This document shows, in pieces, positions 26,651 through 34,869 of a DNA stretch of 64,000 bases (the stretch's first letter is position 1; the number at the start of each line of letters is the position of its first letter). Origin of the DNA: Rugamonas aquatica. GTDB lineage: Bacteria > Pseudomonadota > Gammaproteobacteria > Burkholderiales > Burkholderiaceae_D. The stretch is taken from the NCBI RefSeq assembly GCF_009380215.1, contig NZ_WHUG01000002.1, positions 620,001 to 684,000 on the forward strand, read 5' to 3'. Made by a program: the position numbers and the translations under genes. The notes below the pieces were generated by a model. It had not been told where the DNA came from. It made no database searches and was given only the letters and a program-made list of their open reading frames with translations.

Positions 26651-27101
26651 GATGCGTCAGAGGATCGAGGCCGTGCTTGAGCGACAGCTGCACGATGGGC
26701 ACGTCCGCATCCGGATACACCGGATACATCGCGCTGAAGGTGCCGTGGTCGAAGCCGCGCTGCGGATCCAGCTGCGCCGGCAAACCGCCCGCATCCAGCA
26801 GCTGCTTGACCTGCGCCGCCAGCTCCGGCGCACCGGGCGCCTGATACTGCACCTCATAGGTGTGCGGCGGGAAGCCGCCGTAATCGTAGATCATCGGCGG
26901 CCGCGCCGACGACGACACCGTGAAATCGCGGCCCTCCCAATGCGCCGTAATCACCAGCACCGCCTTCGGCCTCACGCCGAGCTGGCGCGGGATGTCGCGC
27001 AGCGACGCGTCCAGCTGGCCGTACAGATGGCCCACCTGGTCCATCATGAACGGCCAGGGGCCGCCGCCGTGGGAAAGGAAATAGCTAGGCAATGCATTCA
27101 T
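26304..27101 (-). CDS. LigB-type (DODA-like) extradiol ring-cleavage dioxygenase
   Basis: A 265-residue cytoplasmic enzyme related to 4,5-DOPA dioxygenase and E. coli YgiD. Conserved histidines stand at H11 (LSHGGGP), H54 (ITAHWEG), H119 (FDHGTF) and in PREEHLLPL (about residue 226); they bind Fe(II) or Zn and act as base. It opens catechol-type rings with oxygen. ATG at 27101 has GGAG 8 bases upstream; an upstream in-frame start at 27158 has no support. Its last 348 bp are duplicated on the far side of the toxin-immunity genes, so one of its ends has been replaced or added. The physiological substrate is not evident. Confidence 0.9.
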   Translation of the reverse strand: MNALPSYFLSHGGGPWPFMMDQVGHLYGQLDASLRDIPRQLGVRPKAVLVITAHWEGRDFTVSSSARPPMIYDYGGFPPHTYEVQYQAPGAPELAAQVKQLLDAGGLPAQLDPQRGFDHGTFSAMYPVYPDADVPIVQLSLKHGLDPLTHLEAGRLLAPLREQGVLIVGSGLSYHNLRAFNAQGAAASHAFDEWLRATMALPPQQRAAQLMEWEKAPDARMAHPREEHLLPLMVVLGAAENEAASVPYHEDAFMGSLAVSSFRFG

Positions 27102-27213
27102 GGTAAAGCTCCGGTTTGAGGATGAACTCACTATAAGGACGGAAGCTGTTGTAATCAATGCGCGAAATGTAGATAGGTCATATCTAAATTGTTAATGATA
27201 CGGAGCACGGGCG

Positions 27214-27219
27214 TATAAT
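27214..27219 (+). promoter_or_regulatory. -10 box TATAAT ahead of the cobalamin riboswitch
   Basis: TATAAT at 27214-27219 lies immediately before the riboswitch P1 stem (27220). A TTGTTA at 27189-27194 is the best -35 candidate but with a 19-bp spacer. Transcription probably starts about 7 bases downstream of the box, inside the first stem as written. Confidence 0.5.
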
Positions 27220-27370
27220 GCCGGGGTTCTGGTGCTTGCCCATGTGCTCACATGGGCAGTTAAACGGGAAACACAGGCCGCCCACGCTCGCAGCGTGACG
27301 GCCAAGGTGTGCTGCCCCCGCAACGGTAACGCAAGGCCGCTTGAGCGCCTTGCCAGCCCGGATACCGGCC
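27220..27370 (+). ncRNA. Cobalamin riboswitch
   Basis: The class hallmarks appear in order: P1 stem GCCGG (27220-27224) with CCGGC (27365-27369), the element TTAAACGGGAA (27260-27270), the core GCTGCCCCCGCAACGGTAA (27311-27329) and the closing AGCCCGGATACCGGCC. It should bind adenosylcobalamin and lower expression of the downstream B12 uptake genes. The leader between it and the BtuB-like start (27469) holds further hairpins. Confidence 0.92.
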
Positions 27371-27423
27371 AGATATGGGGGAAGCGCGCGTGATGCGATC
27401 CGCGCGACTTCCGTACACTTCCG

Positions 27424-27454
27424 GCTTGCGGGGACGCAGGCGGATGTCTCTTTT
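27424..27454 (+). terminator. Hairpin with T-tract in the riboswitch expression platform
   Basis: GCTTGCG (27424-27430) pairs with CGCAGGC (27435-27441) around GGGA, and TCTCTTTTG follows. A second hairpin, GAAGCGCGCG (27381-27390) with CGCGCGACTTC (27401-27411), lies upstream. One of them may be the switching stem; transcription termination is suggested by the T-tract. Confidence 0.4.
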
Positions 27455-27468
27455 GAAAATGATCTGAC

Positions 27469-29472
27469 ATGCACTCCACCGCTTTCCAACCGCGCCTGCT
27501 GGCCGCCGCCGTTTCCCTGTGCTTCACCGCCGCCGTTCCCGTCACCGCCATGGCGCAAGATGCCGCCGCTGCCGGCGCCACCGCCGGCGCGCAAGTCGCC
27601 CAGGTGCTGGCGCCTATCGTCATCACCGGCTCGCGCTTCGACGCCGACCCGGCGCTGGCCCCGATCGGCGCCACCATCATCAGTGCTGAAGACATCCAGC
27701 GCGCCGGCGCCAACGACGTCAACGCCGCGATCCGCAAAGTGGGCGGCGTCTACGGCCGCCAAAGCCTGGACGGCAGCCCGGATTTCGGCCTGGACCTGCG
27801 CGGCTTCGGCACCAACAGCAGCCAGAACATGGTGATCGTGCTGGACGGCGTGCGCCTGTCGGAAAATGAGCTGAGCAACGCCATCCTGTCGACCATCCCG
27901 ATCGACACCGTGGACCACATCGAAATCACGCGCGGCGGCGCCAGCGTGTTGTACGGCGACGGCGCCACCGGCGGCGTCATCAACATCGTCACCAAGCGTC
28001 CGGTCAAGAACAGCCGCCGCGGCAGCGTGTTCGTCGAGGGCGGCCAGTTCCGCGCCGGCGAAGCGCGCGCCTCCGGCTTCCAGGCCTGGGACGGCTTCGC
28101 CGCCGACGCCACGCTGGACACCCAGCGCACCGACAACTACCGCGACAACAACGAATTCAAGCAGACCCACTTCAGCGGTGGCGCGCAATGGTTCGACAAC
28201 GCCGGCCGCGCAGGCTTCCGCTACGAAGGCGCACGCCAGGACATGCGCCTTTCGGGTTCCTTGAGCCAGGCGGAGTACAACGCCAATCCGCGCATGGCCA
28301 AGACGCCCAATGACTACGCCAATCTCGACAGCGACCGCTTCACGGCCTTCGCCCAGCGCCGCATCCGCGGCTACGAGCTGGCGGCCGATCTGTCCTACCG
28401 CAAGAAGACGGTGGAATCGGTGTATAGCGGATCGTCGCCGAGCGTCAACGAAAGCAAGCAAACCCAGTTCTCGCCGCGTGTGCGCCGCCTGGGCGAGATC
28501 GGTGGGCTGCTCAATGAAATGGTAGCGGGCGTTGATTGGACCGTATGGAACCGCACCTCCGTCGGCGACTATTCCGCCGCCGACGCCAGCCAGCATTCGA
28601 AGGCGCTGTATGTGCGCGATGAGCTGCGTTTCGACAGCGCGCATGAGGGCCGTGTCTCGGCCGGCGTGCGCCGCGAGATTTTCAATAAAGACTTCAGCGA
28701 TCCGAAGAACAGCTTTGGCAGCACCGCCTACAAAGCGTCGCAAGGCCTGAACGCCTGGGAGCTGCAGACGAGCTACATGCCGGTTGCGAACCTGACGGTG
28801 TACGGCAAGGCCGGCCAGAGCTACCGCGTCGCCAACTCCGAAGAGAATGCCTACACGCCTTTCGCCAACAAGCCGCTGGCGCCGCAGCAGTCGCACGACC
28901 TGGAGCTGGGCGTGAGCTATGGCGCCGCCGCGCAGAAGATCACCGGCCGCGTATTCCGCCACAACCTGAGCAACGAAATCTTCTACGATCCGACGATCTA
29001 CGCCAACACCAACCTGGCGCCGACCCGCCGCCAAGGCTTCGAGCTCGATGCCGAACAGCGCATCAACGCCAACTGGAGCGTCAACGCGCACTACCAGCAT
29101 GTCGACGCCAAGTTCACCGAAGGCGCCTACAACGGCAAGGAAATGATGCTGGTGCCGAAGAACACGCTGACAGCGCGCCTGAGCTGGACCCTGGCTACCG
29201 GCCACACCGCCGACGTCGGGGCGCAGTGGGTGGACAGCCAGCGCAACGGCGCGGACTTCGACAACAAGTGCCCGGCGCAGATTCCCGCCTACACCACGCT
29301 GGACGCGCGCTACGCCCGCAAGCTGGGCCAGTGGGAGTTCGCGGTGTCGGGCCAGAACCTGGCCGACAAACGCTACTTCTCGCAAGCGTTCAGCTGCAAG
29401 GATGGCATCCAGGGCGGCATCTACACCGCCGACGGCCGCCAGCTGAAACTGTCGGCCCGCTACGAGTTCTGA
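27469..29472 (+). CDS. btuB: TonB-dependent receptor, BtuB-like (vitamin B12)
   Basis: A 667-residue outer-membrane receptor: signal peptide (about 1-30, cut near AMA-QD), TonB-box-like IVITGSR near residue 45, plug domain (about 50-160, with DLRGFGTNSSQNMVIVLDGV and ITRGGASVLYGDGATGGVIN) and a beta-barrel ending in aromatic F. It imports corrinoids using TonB energy; the substrate is assigned from the riboswitch in front and btuF behind. There is no good Shine-Dalgarno before ATG 27469, which fits regulation at translation initiation. Its stop overlaps the btuF start (TGATG). Confidence 0.85.
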   Translation: MHSTAFQPRLLAAAVSLCFTAAVPVTAMAQDAAAAGATAGAQVAQVLAPIVITGSRFDADPALAPIGATIISAEDIQRAGANDVNAAIRKVGGVYGRQSLDGSPDFGLDLRGFGTNSSQNMVIVLDGVRLSENELSNAILSTIPIDTVDHIEITRGGASVLYGDGATGGVINIVTKRPVKNSRRGSVFVEGGQFRAGEARASGFQAWDGFAADATLDTQRTDNYRDNNEFKQTHFSGGAQWFDNAGRAGFRYEGARQDMRLSGSLSQAEYNANPRMAKTPNDYANLDSDRFTAFAQRRIRGYELAADLSYRKKTVESVYSGSSPSVNESKQTQFSPRVRRLGEIGGLLNEMVAGVDWTVWNRTSVGDYSAADASQHSKALYVRDELRFDSAHEGRVSAGVRREIFNKDFSDPKNSFGSTAYKASQGLNAWELQTSYMPVANLTVYGKAGQSYRVANSEENAYTPFANKPLAPQQSHDLELGVSYGAAAQKITGRVFRHNLSNEIFYDPTIYANTNLAPTRRQGFELDAEQRINANWSVNAHYQHVDAKFTEGAYNGKEMMLVPKNTLTARLSWTLATGHTADVGAQWVDSQRNGADFDNKCPAQIPAYTTLDARYARKLGQWEFAVSGQNLADKRYFSQAFSCKDGIQGGIYTADGRQLKLSARYEF

Positions 29473-30374
29473 TGCGCGCCCTGACCAGCAACGTTCGCCG
29501 CGCCTTGCCGTTGCTGGCGCTGGCGCTGGCGTGCGCGCCGCTGTGCGCTCACGCCGCCGTCACGGTGAAGGACGACGCCGGCAACAGCGTCACCGTCGCC
29601 AAGCCGGCGCGGCGCATCATCTCGATGGCGCCGCACATCACCGAGCTGCTGTTTGCGGCCGGCGGCGGCGAACGCGTGGTCGGCGTCATGAACTACAGCG
29701 ACTATCCGGAAGCGGCCAAGCGCATCCCGCTGGTGGGCAGCAACGCCACCATCGACATGGAGCACGTGCTGGCGCTGCGCCCGGACCTGCTGGTGGTGTG
29801 GAAGAGCGGGAACACCGCCGGCCAGCTGGAACAGCTGAAAAGCCTGGGCATCCCCATCTTCTACAGCGACCCGCAAAAGCTGGACGCCGTGGCCACCAGC
29901 CTGACCCGCCTGGGCCAGCTGATGGACACGGGACCGGCCGCGCAAAAGGCCGCGCAGGACTACCGCCAGCGCATCGCCAAACTGTCGGCCACCTACGCGC
30001 AGCGGTCCACGGTGCGGGTGTTCTACCAGATCTGGGAAAAGCCGCTGTTCACGCTGAGCGGCGAGCATATCGTCAGCGACGCGCTCCGCGTGTGCGGCGG
30101 CCAGAACGTGTTCGCCGCGCTCAAGGTGGCGGCGCCCACGGTCAGCACCGAGGCCGTGTTGCAGGAAAATCCGGAAGCCATCATCGGCGGCGAGAAGCAC
30201 GACGCCGAAGCCGGCATCAATATCTGGAAGCCGTACAAGGGCATGCAGGCGGTCCAGCGCGGCAACCTGTTCATGATCGACAGCGAAACGCTGGTGCGCG
30301 CCACGCCGCGCATCGCCGACGGCATCGCCGTGCTGTGCGAGCGGCTGGAAGCGGCGCGCCAGCACCGGCCTTGA
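29472..30374 (+). CDS. btuF: Cobalamin-binding periplasmic protein BtuF
   Basis: A 300-residue protein with signal peptide (ends CAHA-AV) and a class III periplasmic-binding fold: PARRIISMAPHITELLFAAG at the start, RPDLLVVWKSG mid-way, and ENPEAIIGGEK near the end. It delivers B12 to the BtuCD transporter. ATG 29472 overlaps the receptor stop by one base, so both are under the same cobalamin riboswitch. No BtuC or BtuD gene follows; the next gene is dsbA. The permease and ATPase must be encoded elsewhere. Confidence 0.88.
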   Translation: MRALTSNVRRALPLLALALACAPLCAHAAVTVKDDAGNSVTVAKPARRIISMAPHITELLFAAGGGERVVGVMNYSDYPEAAKRIPLVGSNATIDMEHVLALRPDLLVVWKSGNTAGQLEQLKSLGIPIFYSDPQKLDAVATSLTRLGQLMDTGPAAQKAAQDYRQRIAKLSATYAQRSTVRVFYQIWEKPLFTLSGEHIVSDALRVCGGQNVFAALKVAAPTVSTEAVLQENPEAIIGGEKHDAEAGINIWKPYKGMQAVQRGNLFMIDSETLVRATPRIADGIAVLCERLEAARQHRP

Positions 30375-30460
30375 TGGGTTTAATGCGGCCATAATTTGCA
30401 CATCGTGGAAAAGGTGGTAATCTCGCGGCGTTTGCCACTTCCCCTCGATGAAGGACTGTT

Positions 30461-31126
30461 ATGCGTTTCCTGAGCTTCCTGCGTCCGCTGGTCGTTACCG
30501 CGGCTTTCATGGCCGCTGCCGCCGGCGCCCAAGCCGCCGATTTCAAGAACGGCGTGGACTACAACACGCTGGACCTGCCCAACCGTCCCGACCCAGGCAA
30601 GAAGGTCGAAGTGCTGGAAGTGTTCATGTACCACTGCCCGTACTGCAACCAGCTGGAAGCGCCGCTGGCGGAATGGGTCAAGAAACAGGGCGACAAGATC
30701 GTGTTCCGCCGCATGCACCTGGGCGAGGATGCGCAAGCCAAGGCCTTCTTCACGCTGGAAGCGATGAACGCGCTGGGCAACGGCATGCACGAAAAGCTGT
30801 TCCACGCCGTCCACGTCGAACACAACCGCCTCAATACCGACCAGGCCATCCTCGACTTCGTCGTCAGGAACGGCGTCGACAAGGCCAAATACCTGGAATT
30901 TTTCAACTCGTTTGGTGTCCAAGCGAAGATGAAGCGTGGCGCGCAGGTGGCAAACCAGTATAAACTCGACAGTGCTCCGACGCTGGTGATCGACGGTCAC
31001 TACACGACATCGCCGTCGGTGGCGGGCCACGGCCTGACGTCCACCCCCGAGGTGCACGCAGCCGTGTTTGCAGTGGCGGACAGCCTGGTAGCCAAGTCGG
31101 CCCAGGAACGCGCCGGTAAGAAGTAA
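30461..31126 (+). CDS. dsbA: Thiol:disulfide interchange protein DsbA
   Basis: A 221-residue periplasmic oxidoreductase with signal peptide (residues 1-26) and a thioredoxin fold containing C59-P-Y-C62. The cis-proline loop is SAPTLVID. It introduces disulfides into secreted proteins and is reoxidised by DsbB. CPYC differs from the E. coli CPHC but is common in beta-proteobacterial DsbA. AAGGA precedes the ATG. The small membrane protein downstream starts 11 bp after its stop. Confidence 0.92.
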   Translation: MRFLSFLRPLVVTAAFMAAAAGAQAADFKNGVDYNTLDLPNRPDPGKKVEVLEVFMYHCPYCNQLEAPLAEWVKKQGDKIVFRRMHLGEDAQAKAFFTLEAMNALGNGMHEKLFHAVHVEHNRLNTDQAILDFVVRNGVDKAKYLEFFNSFGVQAKMKRGAQVANQYKLDSAPTLVIDGHYTTSPSVAGHGLTSTPEVHAAVFAVADSLVAKSAQERAGKK

Positions 31127-31136
31127 GGATAGCCCC

Positions 31137-31469
31137 ATGAAAGAAATCAGCGATGAACAAAAAGCGGCCGAGGGCGAGGTCATGAAGATCTACAAGGAGT
31201 CTTCGCCTGTCATCGAGACCCTGTTCGAATGGGCTTACATCAACCACGTCGCCTGGAGCCTGGCGGTGCTGGCGCTGGGCTTCATCGTCTGGCTGTTGAT
31301 CGCGTTGAGCAATGCCGAGAACCAGCGCAACGCGCTGATGACCAAGCAGTGCTTCGACCCCGTCTTCAAGGGCGAAATCGACAAGAAGTGCCTGCGCACC
31401 GTGCACTCGCGCGAGCACTGGTGGGAGCATGTGAGCTACGCGCTGACCCACGTCAGCCCGGAAAAATAA
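31137..31469 (+). CDS. Small single-pass membrane protein, hypothetical
   Basis: A 110-residue protein with one hydrophobic helix near residues 38-58 (HVAWSLAVLALGFIVWLLIA). The N-terminus is charged, and the C-terminal half has two Cys (KQCFDPVF and KKCLRTVH), which in the periplasm could form a disulfide. It directly follows dsbA and is closed by a strong terminator, so the two genes form one unit. I do not recognise the family. A link to disulfide formation is only suggested by the linkage and the paired cysteines. Confidence 0.6.
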   Translation: MKEISDEQKAAEGEVMKIYKESSPVIETLFEWAYINHVAWSLAVLALGFIVWLLIALSNAENQRNALMTKQCFDPVFKGEIDKKCLRTVHSREHWWEHVSYALTHVSPEK

Positions 31470-31479
31470 GCATGACCCA

Positions 31480-31505
31480 AGCCCGCAGCAGCGGGCTTTT
31501 TCTTT
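31480..31505 (+). terminator. Intrinsic terminator of the dsbA unit
   Basis: AGCCCGC (31480-31486) and GCGGGCT (31491-31497) form a perfect 7-bp stem with loop AGCA, followed by TTTTTCTTT. This is a textbook rho-independent terminator 10 bp after the stop. Confidence 0.9.
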
Positions 31506-31518
31506 GATAAGGTACCTT

Positions 31519-32265
31519 ATGAAACAAGTGATACTCGTCACCGGCAGCAGCCGGGGCATAGGTGCGGCGACCGCGCTGATGGCCAGCCGGCGCGGTTACG
31601 CCGTCTGCATCAACTACCTGAACGACGCGCAGGCGGCCGACAGGCTGCGCGCGCAGATCGTCGCCGAGGGCGGCGAGGCCATCGCCGTGCAGGCCGACGT
31701 CAGCGTGGAGGCGGACGTGCAGCGCCTGTTCGCCACCGTCGACGAGGAACTGGGGCCGTTGACGGCGCTGGTCAACAACGTCGGCGTGCTGGAACAGCAG
31801 TGCCGCTTGACGGAGATGTCGGTGGAGCGGCTGCAGCGGGTGTTCACCACCAACGTCATCAGCTACTTCTTGTGCAGCAAGGAGGCGGTCAAGCGCATGT
31901 CGACCGCCAGCGGCGGGCAGGGTGGCGGCATCGTCAACCTGTCGTCCGGCGCGGCGAAGCATGGGGCGCCGAATGTCTACATCGACTATGCGTCGTCCAA
32001 GGGCGCAATCGATGTGATGACGCTGGGTTTGTCGAAGGAAGTGGCGGCCGAGGGGATACGGGTGAACTGCGTCCGGCCGGGCATGATTTATACCGATATC
32101 CACGCCAGCGGCGGCGATCCCGGGCGCGTGGCGCGGCTGGAGTCCAACGTGCCGATGCTGCGCGGCGGCCAGCCGGAGGAGATCGCGGAAACGATATTGT
32201 GGCTGCTCAGCCCACAATCGTCCTACGTCAGCGGCGCCATCATCGACGCCGCCGGGGCGCGCTAG
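31519..32265 (+). CDS. Short-chain dehydrogenase/reductase
   Basis: A 248-residue classical SDR with the nucleotide motif TGSSRGIG (8-15), NNVG in the place of NNAG, the catalytic Ser in NLSSGAA and the YxxxK motif Y-A-S-S-K. It reduces or oxidises an unknown carbonyl/alcohol with NAD(P). ATG 31519 has AAGG upstream; a TTG further up lies in the terminator. Its C-terminus (SSYVSGAIIDAAGAR) matches the family. It appears to be a single gene after the dsbA unit. Confidence 0.9.
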   Translation: MKQVILVTGSSRGIGAATALMASRRGYAVCINYLNDAQAADRLRAQIVAEGGEAIAVQADVSVEADVQRLFATVDEELGPLTALVNNVGVLEQQCRLTEMSVERLQRVFTTNVISYFLCSKEAVKRMSTASGGQGGGIVNLSSGAAKHGAPNVYIDYASSKGAIDVMTLGLSKEVAAEGIRVNCVRPGMIYTDIHASGGDPGRVARLESNVPMLRGGQPEEIAETILWLLSPQSSYVSGAIIDAAGAR

Positions 32266-32400
32266 ACGGCTGCCGTCCGCTGCGCGCTCGCCGCGCGGCA
32301 TTTTCAACCGCCGCAAGCAGCTGCTTCAAGCGCCAGGCCAATTCCCGCGAGGCGGCGGGCGGCGCACAATCTGGGCATCCAATCAACGAAAGGACTGCCC

Positions 32401-32898
32401 ATGAAACGCTCCCTCCTGCTTGCCGCCTTGCTGCTGGCCGGCGCCGCCCACGCCGACAACACCACCGACCTCACCATCCAGGCAGCCCGCCGCTACGCCG
32501 CCTTCTGGAACACCGGCGACCCGGCGCTGGCCGCGCAGGCGCTGGCGCCAGACTTCATGGACCGCACCTTGCCCGCAGGCCGCGAGCAGGGCGTCAACGG
32601 ACCGCTGCAAGCATCAAAAGGCTTCCGCGCCGCCGTGCCGGACCTGAAAGCAGAAATCACCGACATGGTCGTCAACGGCGACCGCGTGGCCGTGTACCTG
32701 CACTTCAGCGGCCACTTCACCGGCCGGTTCGGCGCGACCGCCGGCAAGGGCCAGGTGATCGACTTCCAGGCCTTCGACCTGTATCGTGTGGCCGACGGCC
32801 GCATCGCCGAGAACTGGCACCTTGAAGACAACCTGACCCTGTTGCAGCAAATGGGCGTCATGCCAGGTCTGCAAAGCGCTCCAGCAAAAACTCAATAA
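32401..32898 (+). CDS. Secreted SnoaL-like (ester cyclase type) protein
   Basis: A 165-residue protein with a short signal peptide (ends AHA-DN). The rest fits the SnoaL/NTF2-like fold: RYAAFWNTGDPALAAQALAP, FRAAVPDLKAEITDMVVNGD, and FQAFDLYRVADGRIAENWHL. Relatives act as polyketide cyclases, isomerases or simply ligand-binding proteins; many are of unknown role. AAAGGA precedes the ATG. Its final 41 bp overlap the convergent LysR gene. Confidence 0.8.
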   Translation: MKRSLLLAALLLAGAAHADNTTDLTIQAARRYAAFWNTGDPALAAQALAPDFMDRTLPAGREQGVNGPLQASKGFRAAVPDLKAEITDMVVNGDRVAVYLHFSGHFTGRFGATAGKGQVIDFQAFDLYRVADGRIAENWHLEDNLTLLQQMGVMPGLQSAPAKTQ

Positions 32899-33772
32899 GC
32901 AGCGTAATGCGCGGCGGCTGATAGCGGTTGCGGTGATACAGCAGGTTGAGCGGCGCGCTCTCGGTGAAGTACTCGTCCAGCACCGTCGCCAGCCTGCCGC
33001 TGCGCAGATCGCCCGCGATATCGAGGATGGACTTGTACGCATAGCCCTGGCCCGCGATGGCCCACTTGCGTATCACCTCGCCGTCGTTGCTCTGCTGCGT
33101 GCGGCGCACGCGCACCGCGCGCTTCTCGTCCGCCTCGTCGTTGCTGCAATAGCGCCACTCCTGCATCGGCCCCAGCGCCGTCACCAGCACCAGCGTCGGC
33201 AACTGCGCCAGTTCATCCGGCGTGGCCGGGCCGCCCGTCTGCGCGATCAGCGCCGGCGATGCGCACACCACGCGCCGGCTTGGCGCCAGCACGCGCCGCA
33301 CCATCTCGCTGTCGGCCAGTTGGCCATAGCGGATCGCCAGGTCGATATCGTCCTGCACCATGTTGGCGGTGGTGTCGCTCAAGGTCAGCGCGTACTGCAG
33401 CTCCGGGTGCAGCGCGCGGAACTCGTCCAGCATCGGCATCAGCACATTGCGCCCCAGGTCCGACGGCGCCGAAATCTTCACCATTCCGCGCACGCCGTCG
33501 CCGCCCGCATGCAGGCCGGCTTCCGCCTCCGCCATCAGCGCCATCGCCTGCTCGCTGAAGTGGCGGTACATTTGGCCCTCCTCGGTCAGCCGCAACTGGC
33601 GCGTGGTGCGCTCGAACAGCTTGACCTTGAGCGAAGCCTCCAGCCGCTGGATGCAGGCGCTGGCCGCCGCCGGCGACATGCCTTGCTTGCGGCCGGCGGC
33701 GGAAAAGCTGCCCAGCTGCGCCGCGTCCAGGAACAGACGGATGGTGCTGAAGCGATCGGCGCCGTTATCCAT
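32858..33772 (-). CDS. LysR family regulator (efflux-locus linked)
   Basis: A 304-residue regulator with an N-terminal winged HTH (FLDAAQLGSFSAAGRKQGMS) and a C-terminal inducer domain. It overlaps the upstream HlyD-type gene by 8 bp, so it is the last gene of the efflux operon. In E. coli the related AaeR activates aaeXAB from the opposite strand; here the regulator is co-transcribed, so control would be self-linked. The ligand is probably an aromatic acid if the efflux assignment holds. The 3' end overlaps the SnoaL-like gene on the other strand. Confidence 0.88.
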   Translation of the reverse strand: MDNGADRFSTIRLFLDAAQLGSFSAAGRKQGMSPAAASACIQRLEASLKVKLFERTTRQLRLTEEGQMYRHFSEQAMALMAEAEAGLHAGGDGVRGMVKISAPSDLGRNVLMPMLDEFRALHPELQYALTLSDTTANMVQDDIDLAIRYGQLADSEMVRRVLAPSRRVVCASPALIAQTGGPATPDELAQLPTLVLVTALGPMQEWRYCSNDEADEKRAVRVRRTQQSNDGEVIRKWAIAGQGYAYKSILDIAGDLRSGRLATVLDEYFTESAPLNLLYHRNRYQPPRITLLIEFLLERFADLA

Positions 33773-34625
33773 GGATCACCACCGTGCAGGTCGTGCCGGC
33801 CACCAGGTCCAGGCCCTTGGGCTGCTGGTCGATGTGGATGCGCACCGGCACGCGTTGCGCCAGCCGGACCCAGTTGAAGGTGGGGTTGACGTCGGCCAGC
33901 AGCTCGCGGCCGGTGTTGGCGTCGCGGTCGGTGATGCCGTGGGCGATGCTTTCGATATGGCCCTTCAGCTGCGCCGAGCCGCTCATCAGGTGCACCTCGA
34001 CGGCGTCGTTCACCTTCAGCAGCGGCAGCTTGGTCTCTTCGAAGTAGCCGACCACGTAGAACGAGGCGCTGTTAATCATCGCCAGCTTGGCCGCGCCGAC
34101 TGCGGCGAAGTCGCCCGCATGCACGTTCAGGTTGGTGACGTAGCCGGTGACGGGCGCGCGCACCACCGTGCGCTCCAGATTGAGCTGCGCCAGGTTGCGC
34201 GCCGCCAGCGCGGCCTGGTACTGCGCCGTCGCCGTGCCGACCGCGAATTCCGCCGTCTCCTTGTTCTCCGCCGAGACGATGGAACTGTCCAGCCCCGCGC
34301 GGCGGCTGGCTTCCTTGCTGCGCCGGCCTTTCTCCACCTGCTGCGACGCCAGCACGGCGTTGGCCTGCGCCAGCGCGCTCTGGTAGCGCGCCGCGTCGAC
34401 CACGAACAGCACGTCGCCCTGCTTGACCAGCTGGTTATCGTGCACCTTCACCTCGGTGACGGTGCCGGCGACATCGGCGCTGATGGTGACGACATCGGCC
34501 TTGACGCGGCCGTCGCGGGTCCAGGCGGACTCCATGTAGTGGTCCCAGGCCGAACGCCCCATCCACAGGGCGGCGGCCAACAGCAGCATGGTCAGGAAAA
34601 AACGGAAGATTTTGGATGCACTCAC
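33765..34625 (-). CDS. aaeA: HlyD/AaeA-type membrane fusion protein
   Basis: A 286-residue periplasmic adaptor anchored by one N-terminal helix (residues about 7-22). It shows the lipoyl halves DVVTISADVAGTVTEVKVHD and RTVVRAPVTGYVTNLNVHAG around a coiled-coil hairpin (about 75-130). With AaeB it should export aromatic acids such as hydroxybenzoates. It lies 43 bp downstream of the DUF1656 gene in the order FUSC-DUF1656-HlyD, that of aaeB-aaeX-aaeA read in a changed order. Confidence 0.85.
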   Translation of the reverse strand: MSASKIFRFFLTMLLLAAALWMGRSAWDHYMESAWTRDGRVKADVVTISADVAGTVTEVKVHDNQLVKQGDVLFVVDAARYQSALAQANAVLASQQVEKGRRSKEASRRAGLDSSIVSAENKETAEFAVGTATAQYQAALAARNLAQLNLERTVVRAPVTGYVTNLNVHAGDFAAVGAAKLAMINSASFYVVGYFEETKLPLLKVNDAVEVHLMSGSAQLKGHIESIAHGITDRDANTGRELLADVNPTFNWVRLAQRVPVRIHIDQQPKGLDLVAGTTCTVVIHG

Positions 34626-34668
34626 GGCAGGCTTTCTGATTGAGATAAATTATTTATGTTATTTGCGA

Positions 34669-34869
34669 TTATTTGTAGAGCGTCACCAGCAGTGCGCTGA
34701 AGATGCAGGCGAACAGGCACAGACGCACCAGCGCCGGATGCCAGCTGCGGCGGTAGGCGCCGAGGTGGCTCAAGGCGCTGTCGAGCGCCACTTGCAGCAC
34801 CAGGCTGACGAGGAACAGCGGCAGCACGCCGGGCAGCAGTACGCCGAAAAAGTCTATCTCACGCGGCAT
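34669..34869 (-). CDS. aaeX: DUF1656 small membrane protein (AaeX-like)
   Basis: A 66-residue protein with two hydrophobic helices (FFGVLLPGVLPLFLVSLVLQ and ALVRLCLFACIFSALLVTLY), matching the size and layout of AaeX/DUF1656. Its start overlaps the FUSC gene by 11 bp. It accompanies AaeAB-type efflux proteins; its exact role is not known. Confidence 0.85.
   Translation of the reverse strand: MPREIDFFGVLLPGVLPLFLVSLVLQVALDSALSHLGAYRRSWHPALVRLCLFACIFSALLVTLYK

Noticed and set aside
27184-29385. A 733-codon minus-strand frame over the BtuB-like receptor
   Set aside because: It is antisense to a receptor with full plug and barrel signatures, and it reads through the riboswitch.
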